Of a stretch of 64,000 nt of DNA, positions 11,393-22,071 are shown in pieces. This DNA comes from Pseudoneurospora amorphoporcata (Eukaryota > Ascomycota > Sordariomycetes > Sordariales > Sordariaceae). Under the pieces are notes generated by a model, which saw only the letters and a list, made by a program, of their open reading frames with translations, searched no databases and had not been told where the DNA came from. How positions within the stretch are numbered: the stretch's first letter is position 1; the number at the start of each line of letters is the position of its first letter. The translations under genes and the position numbers were made by a program. The stretch spans positions 310,001 through 374,000 of the forward strand of contig MU859063.1 in the NCBI GenBank assembly GCA_033297205.1, read 5' to 3'.

Positions 11393-12271
11393 ATGTCCGT
11401 CTGCAAAGCCTGCGGGGAGCCTCTCTACCTCGAGGTTGACCCCGACTACGACCTAGACAACTCCGACGCCGAGGATGAGTCCATGGATAATGGCGGCGCC
11501 TCTTCCTCTTCTGCTCCCCAGGGCCAGTCCCAACAAGTCCCCGACGACCTCCTCCTCCCCTGCTCCTGCCACTACCACTGGCAATGCCTAATGGACCTGT
11601 CTTCAACCGTCGCCTTGTCTCTTCGCTGTCCCTCTTGCGATACCTACCTACCCAGCAACACCCTCTCAGGATCATCCAACCAGCCTTCGATCCCCATAAG
11701 CGCAACAAACACCCTCCTCCCCACCAGCCAAGGCCTCGCCATCCTTTGTGAATATCACAACGAAGGCGGCCTGCAATCCTCCCTCGACATCTTACCTTCC
11801 CTCACCGAAGAAGCGTATTTGTCTTCCAACCCCAGCGCTAGACCAGCAAGGGCGCTGCACACCATGGCTTCTGAGGGTGACTTTGCTGGCATCATCGAAC
11901 TGTTGACGGACGTCGCCGCTTCAGACCCTTCAGACGAAGACGGCGGGGCGGGAATCACCCCCAGCGAACTCCTGACGTTCCGCGACCCACTGAACGAGGG
12001 CAAGACGGCGTTGCATCTGGCTGTGGAGAATAGACGCGAGGAAGTGTTTTGGTTGTTGCTTTGGTTGGGCAGCGGGCTGCCGACCGACATGTTTCCCGAA
12101 GAGGTGGTGCAGGTTGCGAATGGGGTGGGCGTGGGGGAGAGGAGGGAGCAGGTAGGGCAGGAGGAGGATGTGAGGTGGGTTAGGGATGAGAGGGGACGGA
12201 GTGTCAAGGAGGTTTGTGAGGAGGTGGGCGGGAGGTGGTGGGAGATGACTGTTGGGGGGTTGTTTGATTAG
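11393..12271 (+). CDS. RING-like zinc-finger protein with ankyrin repeat
   Basis: A single-exon gene of 292 aa. I chose the ATG at 11393 (MSVCKACG) because a likely 5' UTR intron acceptor lies 22 bp upstream and the in-frame extension is uncharacteristic. The N-terminus shows a split cysteine/histidine array: CKAC at residues 4-7, then, after an acidic/Ser linker, CSCHYHWQC near residues 59-67 and RCPSC about 15 residues later. That spacing resembles a RING-like cross-brace with a long insert. Near residues 200-235 NEGKTALHLAVENRREEV is a clear ankyrin repeat. RING plus ankyrin suggests a ubiquitin ligase or an adaptor, but the finger is atypical and no substrate can be inferred. It is a conserved-type hypothetical protein. 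Confidence 0.75.
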   Translation: MSVCKACGEPLYLEVDPDYDLDNSDAEDESMDNGGASSSSAPQGQSQQVPDDLLLPCSCHYHWQCLMDLSSTVALSLRCPSCDTYLPSNTLSGSSNQPSIPISATNTLLPTSQGLAILCEYHNEGGLQSSLDILPSLTEEAYLSSNPSARPARALHTMASEGDFAGIIELLTDVAASDPSDEDGGAGITPSELLTFRDPLNEGKTALHLAVENRREEVFWLLLWLGSGLPTDMFPEEVVQVANGVGVGERREQVGQEEDVRWVRDERGRSVKEVCEEVGGRWWEMTVGGLFD

Positions 12272-12778
12272 GATGTCGTAGGGGATGTAAGGAAAGTGAA
12301 CGCTATCATGTGAAGGGTTTGAAAAGGAGCTGTGGTGATATATAAAGGGTTCAGGATGGTCTAGATAAAAGCTGAGGCGATGGGAAAATGAGGACTTTAT
12401 AAAGAACGGAAGCCCCGGTCATGAATTAATGAAACCAATACACGGTACGACAACTCCTTTGATGTCTTATGTGAATATGACATGAATCATGAATTGCTTT
12501 CATAAACCGCCTACCTTGTTGATGTATGTGTATGCCCTACAGAAAGAGAATCCTGAACTATGCAAGTAATCGTACTCTTACTCGTCATACCATACCATAC
12601 CATACCATGCCATGCCATGCTCTCGCCTAACTGAAATCCGTAAACACCAAGTCCTAGACCGCCAGCTAGACGCCAGAAATGCTTTCCATCCCAGATGCCA
12701 CATGCACACTATATAGCCAAGCAAACAAACCATGAACCCTTAATACAACCCCAAGCTTTCGCTTCAAAGCAACTCGGC
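12272..12778. other. Convergent 3' region with pentanucleotide repeat
   Basis: About 0.5 kb lies between two convergent stop codons. It is AT-richer than its flanks and contains the (CATAC)4(CATGC)3 tract at 12586-12620. It probably holds both polyadenylation regions. Confidence 0.55.
12586..12620 (+). repeat. (CATAC)4(CATGC)3 pentanucleotide repeat
   Basis: Seven contiguous 5-bp units: four CATAC followed by three CATGC. The change between the two halves is a single A-to-G transition spread over adjacent units. Non-coding. Confidence 0.9.
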
Positions 12779-15092
12779 TCAGTGCAAAAAGCTAGCATTA
12801 ACCCCCCTACGATCCTTCTTGAGCGGGCTGAACTTATCCACCTTCCCAAACGGATTCTTACTCCCTCCAGCAATATGCACCTTGCCCACCATGGTCTTCC
12901 CAAGAGGGGCAACCACCCTCTTCGCCGTCGCTTTGCTAGTGACTGCCGCTACCGTTTTGCCCTTTCCAGGAAGGATACTGGTGTCGACTCGCTCGCCTTC
13001 ATCGTCGTTATCGAAGAGCGTGGTCTTGCTGGTGTTACCGAGCAGTTTGCGCTTCTTCTTCTTTTGAAGCGGTGCTGCTTGTTGGGACGCAGTGGGCTGC
13101 TGCTGTTCGGTTTCGGATGTCGGTGCTGATGAGGGCTTGGTTTTGGGCTTGAGTTCAGGTTTCTTGGGGGCCGGTTTGCTGGTTTCTGGTTCGGGCTCTG
13201 TTGGAGCGGGAGCGGAGTTGGAGGATTCGTCTTCTTGTTCTGTTGGCTTTGGTGGTACTTTGTTGATCTTCAGTTTCGGTATCTTGATCGGACCCTTCTT
13301 TGCCGCTACCGAAGCTGCGAGCGGTTTTAGGGCCTTGGCCTTTCCACGGCCCTTCTTCGCCTTCTCTTCGGGCTTGCCACTGTTCTCCTCCTTTGCCTCG
13401 GCTTCTGGAGCACCGCCGCCGGCCTTCTCTATCTGCCCAGTAACCTTTGCCTCTGTTGGTGTGTTTCCTGTTGGGCGAAGATGTGCGAGGACGGAGTCAT
13501 CGCCAAGTTCCATCAGGGAATCCTCTGCTGGTGCCGGCGTAGGCTTAGGCGCAGCTTCACTCTCAGCCGCGCCCTCAGCCGGTGCCGGTGCATCCTCGTT
13601 GGTCGTTCCGTCTGGGTTTAGCGTCTTGTTGAGGAAAGGCGTTATGGAGAACGTGGACTTTTGCACCATGTCCGATGGGTCGAATCCCCTCTTCTTAAGA
13701 GGACGCTTCGGTCTGTCGGCTGCGCCCGGTGTACCAAGGGCCGTTTCCTCCAGCAATACCTCATCCGCCCGTCTCTTCTTGCCCGCAACCTTCGCTGCCG
13801 CCTTCTTAGTCGGTATCGTGGTTGTCGTGACCAGGGCCGCCTTTGCTGCCTTTTCCCGTGCCTTTTCCAGATCGGCTTTGCATATTCTGAGTTCTTCCTT
13901 GGTCTCTTGCAGCTTCGTCCTGAACTTATCCAGCTTGGCGTCCGTCATTGCTTGTCGTGCTTCGGCCTCGGTGATCGCTTGCCTATTATCGTTTCGTAAC
14001 CTCTCCTTGTCCTTCTTTTCCTCCGCCAGAGCCTGCTTCATCTCGTCGATTTGTTCCTGTAATGCCGCGAGTTCGTCCTCCGATACGGATGCCTTGGTCT
14101 CCTGGGTTTTCGCTTTGCGTTGAGCTGCCCGCTTTTCAGCTGCCAATGCCTTTTCTGTCTCGGCGAGCTTCTCTCTGAGCTGTTCGGCCTCTTCCTTCAT
14201 CTCCGTAGACTTTTCCTCTTGAGCCTTTGTCGCCTGTTCCATCTTGGACTTTTCCGACGCAAACTTCTTTTCCGCTGTCGCTAGTTGTTTCCGAAGGGTC
14301 TCGACCTGTTGCTGAGAGTCGCCGCCCTTTTGCGCTGCCTTTCTCTCCTTGTTGAGTTCCTTTTCGAGTTCGCGGACCTGTTTTCGGAGTTCCTCTTCTT
14401 CCTTGGCATATCGCTCCTGCTTCTGGGCCGCCTTCTCGGCCGCGCGCTTCTCATTGGCGAGCTCGACTTCCAGCGTGTTTAGTTGGCGTTCTAGTGCCAG
14501 CTTTTCGGCGAGGACATCTTTTTGGTGTGACAATTGGGATTTGAGGTGCTCGATTTCGGGCTTGAGGACGGCGACTTGGCGTGTTAGGGCAAGTTTCTCG
14601 GATAGGATCTTTGCGGAATCCTGCGATACAGTGCTGAATGCTGCGATTTCCTCCTATCGCATGCTGTTAGCATTGGTCTAGCTTTTCCGCGCTAGCAACC
14701 ATGCACACCGCCCTACCTTGAGGTGAGCGATCTCGCGGATCTGGGCCTGGATCTGCTTCTCCTGCCGGGCGCATTGTTGCTGAATAGACTCTATGAGGTG
14801 ACGAGCGTCGTCGGCTTGTTGTATAAGGATATTGATGCGGTTGTCCTTGCGCACAAGCTGGTCTTTTAGCGTGGCGTTATCATCGCGAAGTACCATGCTG
14901 CGCAGCTTCATTCGGCGCCCGTCTTCCTCCCTGACCAACAAGTCTGCCTGATGGACGGCCTGTTTGTATCGCATCTCCAGCTCGAACATCCTCTCTGATT
15001 TCTATATCACGACATATTGTCAGCCTATGAACTGGGGAGGGCGCGGGCCAAACGTGGAGGGTGGTTGTGTAATTGACCTGTTCGGGATCCAT
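12779..15092 (-). CDS. Long coiled-coil protein with basic C-terminal tail (function unknown)
   Basis: Three exons, 15092-15078 (MDPEQ), 15001-14717 and 14653-12779, join in phase to 724 aa. Residues about 10-340 are an almost continuous Glu/Lys/Gln/Leu heptad-type coiled coil. The rest is disordered and Pro/Ala/Lys-rich. Two islands stand out in the tail: DPSDMVQKSTFSITPFLNKT near residue 425 and a C-terminal block around KNPFGKV and FSPLKKDRR close to residue 705. Such short conserved-looking islands in a disordered tail after a coiled coil are common in spindle, kinetochore or cohesin-type scaffold proteins. That is inference only; I do not recognise the family. The gene shares a 663-bp divergent promoter with OST3. 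Confidence 0.85.
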
Positions 15093-15755
15093 GTTTACAC
15101 ATGGCGACACGCGTTTGGCAGGCATAGAGATGCAGACGCGCGCAATTATGGTTGCAGTAAAATGATGGCTAAAGTCAACCGCAATGCAATTTCGACGGTT
15201 GCCGTGCTGTAATTCGAAACTTGTATATTTTGTTGTCGTGGTTTGGTATAGATTCGGGGTTGATAGTGGTGGTGTGGATAGTTGGTGGGTGGTATTGAAA
15301 ATGACCAAAAGGGCGAGAGCAACAACCTCCACCCTAACTACGGTTGCCCGCCTGAAGTATGTAAACAACGTTCCGGAAGAGGGATAGCCTTGATGGAAAT
15401 GGAGCCGCACCCGACCCTTGCTCTTGCCAGCCGGCAGCTCGAGCTCCACAGGTGTGAGAGGTTACTGGAGGTACGTACCTGGACACGCATGTCATTTGAG
15501 GACACCTCACCTTGGACATCCGCTTTGATGTTTGGCGTGTTGCTGTTCAGTGAGCTGTGTCCACTGTATCCTAGCTGTACCTTGGATCGCCAAGCTCAAC
15601 TTCAGCGACAACCATCACCATTACCATCACCAACCTCGACGACGCCAACGACGACGACATCGAGGCCACATTGAGAGAATTGGAAGCAATTGGCCCGGTC
15701 ACAATTGCCCACGACAACACCCGATTGATTTGGCCACAAGATCAAGCTCGACAAG
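15093..15755. promoter_or_regulatory. Divergent promoter, coiled-coil gene / OST3
   Basis: A 663-bp region between two start codons pointing apart. It includes long GTT/GGT-rich and CCATCAC-type runs that give spurious ORFs. The two genes may be driven from one bidirectional promoter; no specific factor site could be assigned. Confidence 0.5.
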
Positions 15756-16887
15756 ATGCGCTGGCTGCCCGCCTTGCTGTCGGCGTCGCTGTTCGCGGCC
15801 GGATCGTTTGCTGCTAAGAAGTCCTCCGAGGAACGATTCGCCGAGTTCCATGCCAAACAGACATCCCACGCCCCCGTCAAGCTCACCGATGTCTCCTTCA
15901 AGTCTCTCACTACCGCTCCTCGCGATTACAGCGTCGCCGTTATCCTGACAGCTCTCGATGCCCGCTACGGCTGCCAGCTCTGCCGCGAGTTCCAGCCCGA
16001 GTGGGAGCTGCTCTCCAAGAGCTGGGTCAAGGGCGACAAGTCTGCCGAGTCTCGTCTTGTTTTTGGTTCCTTGGACTTTGGCGACGGCAGAGAGACCTTC
16101 ATGGGTGTATGTGTTCTCAGATGGATTCTCGACTGGGTTCTTGGAAACAGAAAAAGCTAACACCCATGTTGTAACAGTTCGGCCTCCAAACTGCTCCCGT
16201 CCTCTTCTTCTTCCCTCCCACTGCCGGTCCCCACGCTGCTGCTAGCCCCGAGCCCATCCGCTATGACTTCACCAATGGACCCGTTCCCGCGGAAATGATG
16301 CACTCCTGGCTAGTCCGTCACCTTGATGGCCGCCCTCACCCTCCTGTCAAGCGCCCCGTCGACTACCTCAAGTGGGCTGTGAGCTTCACCATGATCACTG
16401 GTAGCTTGACTGGCGTCTACGTCCTCTGGCCTTACGTCGTTCCCGTGATCCAGAACCGCAATGTCTGGGCTGCCTTCACCCTGATTGCTATCCTCCTGTT
16501 CACCAGCGGCCACATGTTCAACCAGATTCGCAAGGTCCCCTATGTTGCCAACAACCCGCGCGGTGGTGTCAGCTACTTCGCCGCCGGCTTCCAGAACCAG
16601 TACGGCATGGAGACTCAGGTCGTTGCTGCTTTGTGTGAGTTCTCATTCGCTCTCCTTCTTGTTTGTTTGCTTTCGGAATCGCTGACTTTGGCAACCCACC
16701 AGACGGTATTCTCTCCTTTGCGGCCATCTCCTTGGCCGTCAAGGTTCCCAGGATTGCCGATCCCAGGTCCCAGGTTATCACAGTCTGGGCTTGGAGCGGC
16801 ATTATCCTTGTTGTCTACAGCTTCCTCCTCAGCGTCTTCCGAGTGAAGAACGCTGGCTACCCCTTCTACCTCCCGCCTTTTATGTAA
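15756..16887 (+). CDS. ost3: Oligosaccharyltransferase subunit OST3/OST6
   Basis: A subunit of the ER oligosaccharyltransferase complex; its lumenal thioredoxin-fold domain holds substrate cysteines to improve N-glycosylation of some sites. Exons 15756-16106, 16178-16634 and 16703-16887 give 330 aa. There is an N-terminal signal peptide (cleavage likely near residue 20), then the lumenal domain with the redox motif CQLC at C73/C76, then four transmembrane helices (starting near YLKWAVSFTMITG, WAAFTLIAILLF, ILSFAAISLAV and SGIILVVYSFLL). Length, CxxC position and topology match yeast Ost3/Ost6 and human TUSC3/MAGT1. Ost3 and Ost6 cannot be separated from sequence alone, since many filamentous fungi keep only one. 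Confidence 0.95.
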
Positions 16888-17481
16888 GGCGGTGGCGAGT
16901 GACGAAAAAGCATAAACGAGACATCCTGCCAAGATATATAGCATCAAGCTTGCGCCATCTTCCTGAAAGCTGAGTAGACATCATTAGCCGGGTTTTGCCT
17001 TAACTGTTATTGTTAGTTGTAAAACAGAGGAGCCATCTGCTTCTGAAAGGGATATGAAAACAAAAGGAATAGAGCCACTCGAGTCATTTGAGGGCATCAC
17101 AAAAGCATTGACGCAAGAGACAAAGTTCAGAGTTCTTCATAAAGCCCACGTTGGAATCATGTGTCTGATAATGGTTTAAGAGATGCAACTGGCGGCATTT
17201 CCTTGGTTCTCCTCCGGGCCATTGTCTCTCGCATCTGACATTACCATCGACAGTCAAACCGCGCTCCGTGACAGGCACCCCGTCTTGTTGACAGTTCTGG
17301 ACACTGGGCGTCAAGCGATGGTTGACAAGAGAGAACCAAATGCTGATCCGTCCAGTCGTTTTAGCCGAACCGGCGTGGGAGGAAGAGAGCAAGTATTATA
17401 CCTCGGACGTAACCTACCGGGCGGCATGTATTACCCCAGCTTTCAACTCGCAGACTCGGTCGCGTCTCACGACTGGCAACC

Positions 17482-17517
17482 GTGCCGGCTAATAAGCCGC
17501 GGCTTAATGACCGGCAC
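17482..17517. repeat. 36-bp quasi-palindrome centred on CCGCGG
   Basis: The arms GTGCCGG...AAGCCG and CGGCTT...CCGGCAC pair at 15 of 18 positions around a central CCGCGG, and a TTTATAA follows directly. The symmetry could reflect a dimeric Zn2Cys6-type binding site (inverted CGG) or a hairpin. No gene begins nearby. Confidence 0.7.
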
Positions 17518-18774
17518 TTTATAACCAACAGCGAATGGCAAGCAACATATCCCGTCTCCAGATCATGGGATTGCGGATCATCCATATCGAGTGCGATTTA
17601 TCCAACACACTACCGCTTGGCGATTTGACCAATTCGATCCGGAGGACCCTTCGGTGACCATCTTATATCCTAACCCATCGCGAGGACAAGACAGCAATTC
17701 CAATCATCAGGAAGCCCAGAACATCAAGAAGATGAGTGTCTCTTGACCATTCATTGTGAAGCAACGTAGAGGATTTCGATGATAAACGCCACTCATAGCC
17801 GTTGTGTTACTCGGGGGTGACATTTCCCCAGACTATCAAGTTCGGCATTTGTAAAACAAGCGTAAACATTTACCGACGGCAGAACCACGGTGCTCCAAGA
17901 GAGGGTAGGGTATAACTCTGGTGTCACTTGGCCCAACGTCTTCGAACGTTTATCACAAAGCTATCCATGCTGGTCGAGTACCATGACAAGATGAAGACTC
18001 CTTCGCTTCTAACTCTACGGATTTATGAGCCTTAAGCCCGAAGTCGTAGCCGCTCCAGTACAATAGTCCTAAATTCACTGAGCCTCAGCCAGCTCACCAT
18101 TTCTCCGCTGATCCCAATAAGTTTGTCTTACTGCATGAGACGGATCTCCTCGCAAATTGCTAAAGGTCTTCACGACATCCTAGACTAAGGGGCCGCCATC
18201 CGAAAGGGACCTGTACACCCACCACAAGGCGTGCATGAAGCGAACTACCTTTCCATATTGGGTTCCTCCTCCAGAAACGCCTCCTCCTCCCCCCAAACAC
18301 CCAACTTCCCCACACTTTCCCAACAACCAATCGCCAATTCCATGCTCGGCCCGAGCGATGGTTCGACAGAGACGGCAAGAGATTAAAGTAAAGTGCTTTT
18401 TGAACGAAAGTGGACATGGGACCTGAAGAGCGTAGCTTCTTCCGTCACTGAAGAGCTGTAAACCAGTTGCGGCGACTCTCAAAACCCTGCATGAGACGTT
18501 CCCATACAGGCATTGTATGGTCATGGCGGACTCTCTCAAAGTGACGACCTCGGAAGTTCCTGGCCGAGAAGTTCTCGCGTGTGACGGGCCTGCCTTCCTG
18601 ATTGCCATGTTGTGTTATTGTTCATCTCGAACTGCCCCACAGGAAGATGGGAGCGAGGCAAAATCGGCACGATTGGGTGAAAGAAAGATGCAATGTGTAT
18701 GGCTCAACCTGGTTAACCAGAAGACAGACAACCGGGGCAGTATGCCTAGCGAGGAAAGGAAGGGAACTCATCAG

Positions 18775-18782
18775 TATAAAAG
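18775..18782 (+). promoter_or_regulatory. TATA box of the GH6 gene
   Basis: TATAAAAG lies 102 bp upstream of the ATG at 18884. A strong TATA box fits an inducible secreted-enzyme gene. Confidence 0.65.
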
Positions 18783-18883
18783 ACCACAAAGCCAACTCCT
18801 CGCTTCTGATCTGCCAGCGCCAACTTCTTCACCTCCTCTATCATCACATCTAAGTAGTCTCTGGTTCGTTAACCCCTTTCACG

Positions 18884-20235
18884 ATGAAGTTCTCCAACTC
18901 CGCCGCGTTGGCCTTCGCTGCTACCGCCACCGCCGCCCCTTCCACCCCTACTTCCCAGGATAAGCCGCGCGCCGTCCAGGCCGGCTGCGCCTCGGCCGTC
19001 ACCCTCGACGCCAGCCCAACGTGTGGAAGAAGTACACGCTCCACGCCAACAAGTTCTACCGCACCGAGGTCGAGGCTGCCGTCGCGGCCATCTCGGACTC
19101 GAGCCTGGCGGCAAAGGCCGCCAAGGTGGCCGACGTCGGCAGCTTCCTCTGGCTGGACACGATCGAGAACATTGGCAAGCTGGAGCCGGCGCTCGAGGAC
19201 GTCCCCTGCGGCCACATCTTGGGCTTGGTCATCTACGACTTGCCCGGCCGTGACTGCGCCGCCAAGGCCTCCAACGGCGAGTTGAAGGTTGGCGAGCTCA
19301 GCAGGTACAAGACTGAGTATATTGATGGTGAGTCCTCCTCCGAGAAATTTCATGGCTCATCCATGATAGCCCAGCAAGGAAGAAAAGAAGCTAACAAACC
19401 ACTTTCATCACCAAAACAGCCATCGTCAAGATCCTCAAGGCTCATCCCAAGACCGCCTTCGCGCTCGTCATCGAGCCCGACTCGCTCCCTAACCTTGTCA
19501 CCAACGCGGACCTGCAGACCTGCAAGGACTCTGCTTCGGGTTACCGCGACGGCGTCGCCTACGCCCTCAAGAACCTCAACCTCCCCAACGTCGTCATGTA
19601 CATCGACGCGGGCCACGGCGGCTGGCTCGGCTGGGACGCCAACCTCAAGCCCGGAGCGCAGGAGTTGGCCAAGGCCTACAAGGCCGCCGGATCCCCCAAG
19701 CAGGTCCGCGGTATCGCCACCAACGTTGCTGGGTGGAACCAATGGTATGTACACCATGCACCTTTTGGGTACAAACAGAGAAGAAAAGTTGCTGACGGTG
19801 GTCTCATGAAACAGGGACCTCTCCCCCGGCGAATTCTCCAAAGCCTCCGACGCCAAGTACAACAAGTGCCAAAACGAGAAGCTCTACCTCGACAACTTCG
19901 GCCCCGCGCTCAAGTCGGCCGGCATGCCCAACCACGCCATCATCGACACGGGCCGCAACGGCATGTCCGGTCTGCGCGAGGAGTGGGGCAACTGGTGCAA
20001 CGTCAACGGCGCCGGCTTTGGCGTTCGCCCTACCTCGACCACGGGTCACGACCTCGCTGACGCTTTCGTCTGGGTCAAGCCCGGTGGCGAGTCGGATGGT
20101 ACTAGCGATAGCAGCGCGACCAGATATGATAGCTTCTGCGGGAAGAGCGATGCGTATCAGCCGAGTCCCGAGGCGGGTAACTGGAACCAGGATTACTTTG
20201 AGATGTTGTTGAAAAATGCTAAACCTTCTTTTTAA
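18884..20235 (+). CDS. gh6-3: Secreted GH6 glucanase, Cel6B-like, with apparent frameshift
   Basis: A family 6 glycoside hydrolase acting on cellulose outside the cell. Coding blocks are 18884-19327, 19420-19744 and 19815-20235. A signal peptide (MKFSNSAALAF..., cleaved near residue 17) leads directly into the catalytic domain, with no carbohydrate-binding module. The family motifs are present: YDLPGRDCAA with the acid aspartate, VIEPDSLPN, YIDAGHGGWLGW and FVWVKPGGESDG. The sequence is closest to Humicola Cel6B (endoglucanase VI) and Neurospora gh6-3, from memory. The reading frame breaks after codon 44: the frame ending VTLDAS runs on into an unrelated frame, while NVWKKYTLHANK resumes one base out of register at 19018. 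The relatives have one more residue here (DASTNV), which fits loss of one base at 19015-19017. No GT-AG intron can repair it. It is either a null allele or a sequence error. Confidence 0.85.
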
Positions 20236-21729
20236 ATGAGAAAATAGGGGATGAGGTCAGGATAAGGGGGTGAAAGCAAGGCATGGAAGCTGGAGTTGTC
20301 CGAGGACAAGAGAAGCAACTTGGATAACAAGATGTTTTGTACTGTACCGGTTTCTCACGGAGTTGCTTTTTGTTTCCTGTCGTAGTCAAAACTGGAAAAC
20401 CAATGTTCAGCTAGTCATTGCGTGCAAGATGATCTTCTTTTGCTCCCTGAAATGATTCGACGACTTCGCCTGGAATGTACGTAGACACCTCCACCAGATA
20501 CCTGATAGAAGTTCGGAATGATGCCTTGATCACCGAGTGTCCTCCAGACTGTTATTGCATCGTCATTTCATATCGAAAGTGATGTTCAGGGTCCCCAGGA
20601 CATGTCTGCTGGATACATCTCCACTTTAAGCCCGCTTGCCACGTGTGATTCAAAGCCGGGTTTGTGTCGATGAAACCTAGTCCTTGTTGTCATTCACATC
20701 GTAAGGGCGGAAGTCGTGGTGGAGATACGGTATCAACTTCGTCTCACTCCGATTGACTACTGACTTCTCTGTCATGCCAGACTCGAGGCGAATTGGTGAT
20801 GCGTGTTGGAGCCGGATGAGAAAGCTTGCAGGGAGGCATGAGACGTGCAAGTTTGGGGAGAGAAGAAAATGGAACATGTGAACATATCCGTGATAGCTTC
20901 GCAAATTTGACGACCAACATATTGATTGGGTATTAGACTGGTGAACAGCAACACAAACGAACGTGAAAGAACAGGACGTGCGCATATCGCAGAAAAGGGC
21001 TCGCCAAGGTCAATAGAGAAACAAAAAGGAAAGAGCGAGAAAATCAATTGAAAAGTGTCTCGGATGGTTGGCCGATTGGTAACCACAGGGACCACCCTCC
21101 TAAATACTAATCACCCCAGAGGCTCACAACTGTCACTGCAGTGACCCAGAAAGACGAAGACGGGCAGCCGAAACCCCCGTTGTACCCTAGACGGATCTAG
21201 AAGTAGTGGTGCCTGAGCCAATGTCGAGTGTAAACAGCCGCCATGGCCTTTCGAGTGGGGAGTGGTGAGCGAGCTGTGCGCATCACCCAGTCCCACTCGG
21301 CCAACCACCCTGTTGTGAACCAAGCTCGAACACCCGACTTATAAGGTCCCCCTTTTGTCGTCCAATCTTCCTATGGCATGGGCGCCAGGCAGCGGCCGTT
21401 TCTGAGCGGGTTACCGGGTGCTCCGTCGAGACCCCCTTTCCCGACGGTCGAACGGTCGAAAAAGTCGCGAGCGAGTGACGACACCGATGTTGCACAAACG
21501 AAACAACAGCCCAGTAAGGGCAAATATGGCCATCAAAATATCATTTCGCTAAACATGCCTCGTCGTCCAGTACAGTTAACTCTCCGGTTCATAGTGAATC
21601 TCGGCTGCTTTTCAGCGGTTGACTGGTACTGTGGTCTTTGTCCCTTCTGGACCGGTTCGCCCGAAGGAGGTATCACTGGCTGCTCCGTACTGGCCATTCA
21701 AGGACAAGTGTCCCGCTTCTCAGATTACC
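20236..21729. other. Convergent intergenic region, no gene seen
   Basis: 1.5 kb lies between the GH6 stop and the stop of the small CxxC protein gene. It contains a perfect 14-bp palindrome GTCACTGCAGTGAC at 21132-21145. ORFs here overlap in several frames and lack codon bias. Confidence 0.55.
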
Positions 21730-22071
21730 TCACTTGAACAGTCTATACAAGCCCAAGTAGGCCATGCCGCATGAGAGACCAGTGATGGCCCACCTCCTGC
21801 TCCTCATGCCAAAGAAGGACTTGCTGGCTAGGATCTCGGCTTGGGCCTTGGTGAGCTGAGAGTGGCCGGAGTAGTAGCTGTACGCGGCAAGACCAAGGAA
21901 AGCACCACCACCTGTCAATATCATTAGCCTATGGAGTTTCCAAGTATGGATACAGGAGGTCTCACCAATGACCCGGCAGGGAAGGCAGTCATCACCACGG
22001 TCCTGTTTGAGGATGTCCTGGAGCTTCTCAGGCCTATCCAGAGTGTGAAGGGGTGGGACGTCTTTGGCCAT
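21730..22071 (-). CDS. DMAC1/TMEM261-like small mitochondrial membrane protein
   Basis: Two exons, 22071-21966 and 21911-21730, join across a 54-bp intron to a 95-aa protein. A CLPC motif at C29/C32 is followed by the helix GGGAFLGLAAYSYYSG and a second hydrophobic helix near the C-terminus (WAITGLSCGMAYLGLYRLF). This is the DUF4536 arrangement (CxxC, then two transmembrane helices) of DMAC1/TMEM261, which in animals helps assemble the distal membrane arm of respiratory complex I. The role in fungi is inferred by family. Its start lies only 373 bp from the start of the AP-3 mu gene. Confidence 0.8.
   Translation of the reverse strand: MAKDVPPLHTLDRPEKLQDILKQDRGDDCLPCRVIGETSCIHTWKLHRLMILTGGGAFLGLAAYSYYSGHSQLTKAQAEILASKSFFGMRSRRWAITGLSCGMAYLGLYRLFK

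Larger units (their letters stand above)
16888..18883. promoter_or_regulatory. Intergenic: OST3 3' region and GH6 promoter
   Basis: A 2.0-kb gene-free stretch. It contains a 36-bp quasi-palindrome at 17482-17517 and ends in the GH6 core promoter: a TATAAAAG box at 18775-18782, about 100 bp before the ATG. One CCGGGG at 18732-18737 fits the SYGGRG consensus of the carbon-repressor CreA/CRE-1, which controls cellulase genes in this group; a single site is weak evidence. Confidence 0.5.

Noticed and set aside
13092..14123. 343-codon plus-strand ORF, Ser/Ala/Phe-rich
   Set aside because: Antisense shadow of the Lys/Glu/Ala-rich coiled-coil gene.
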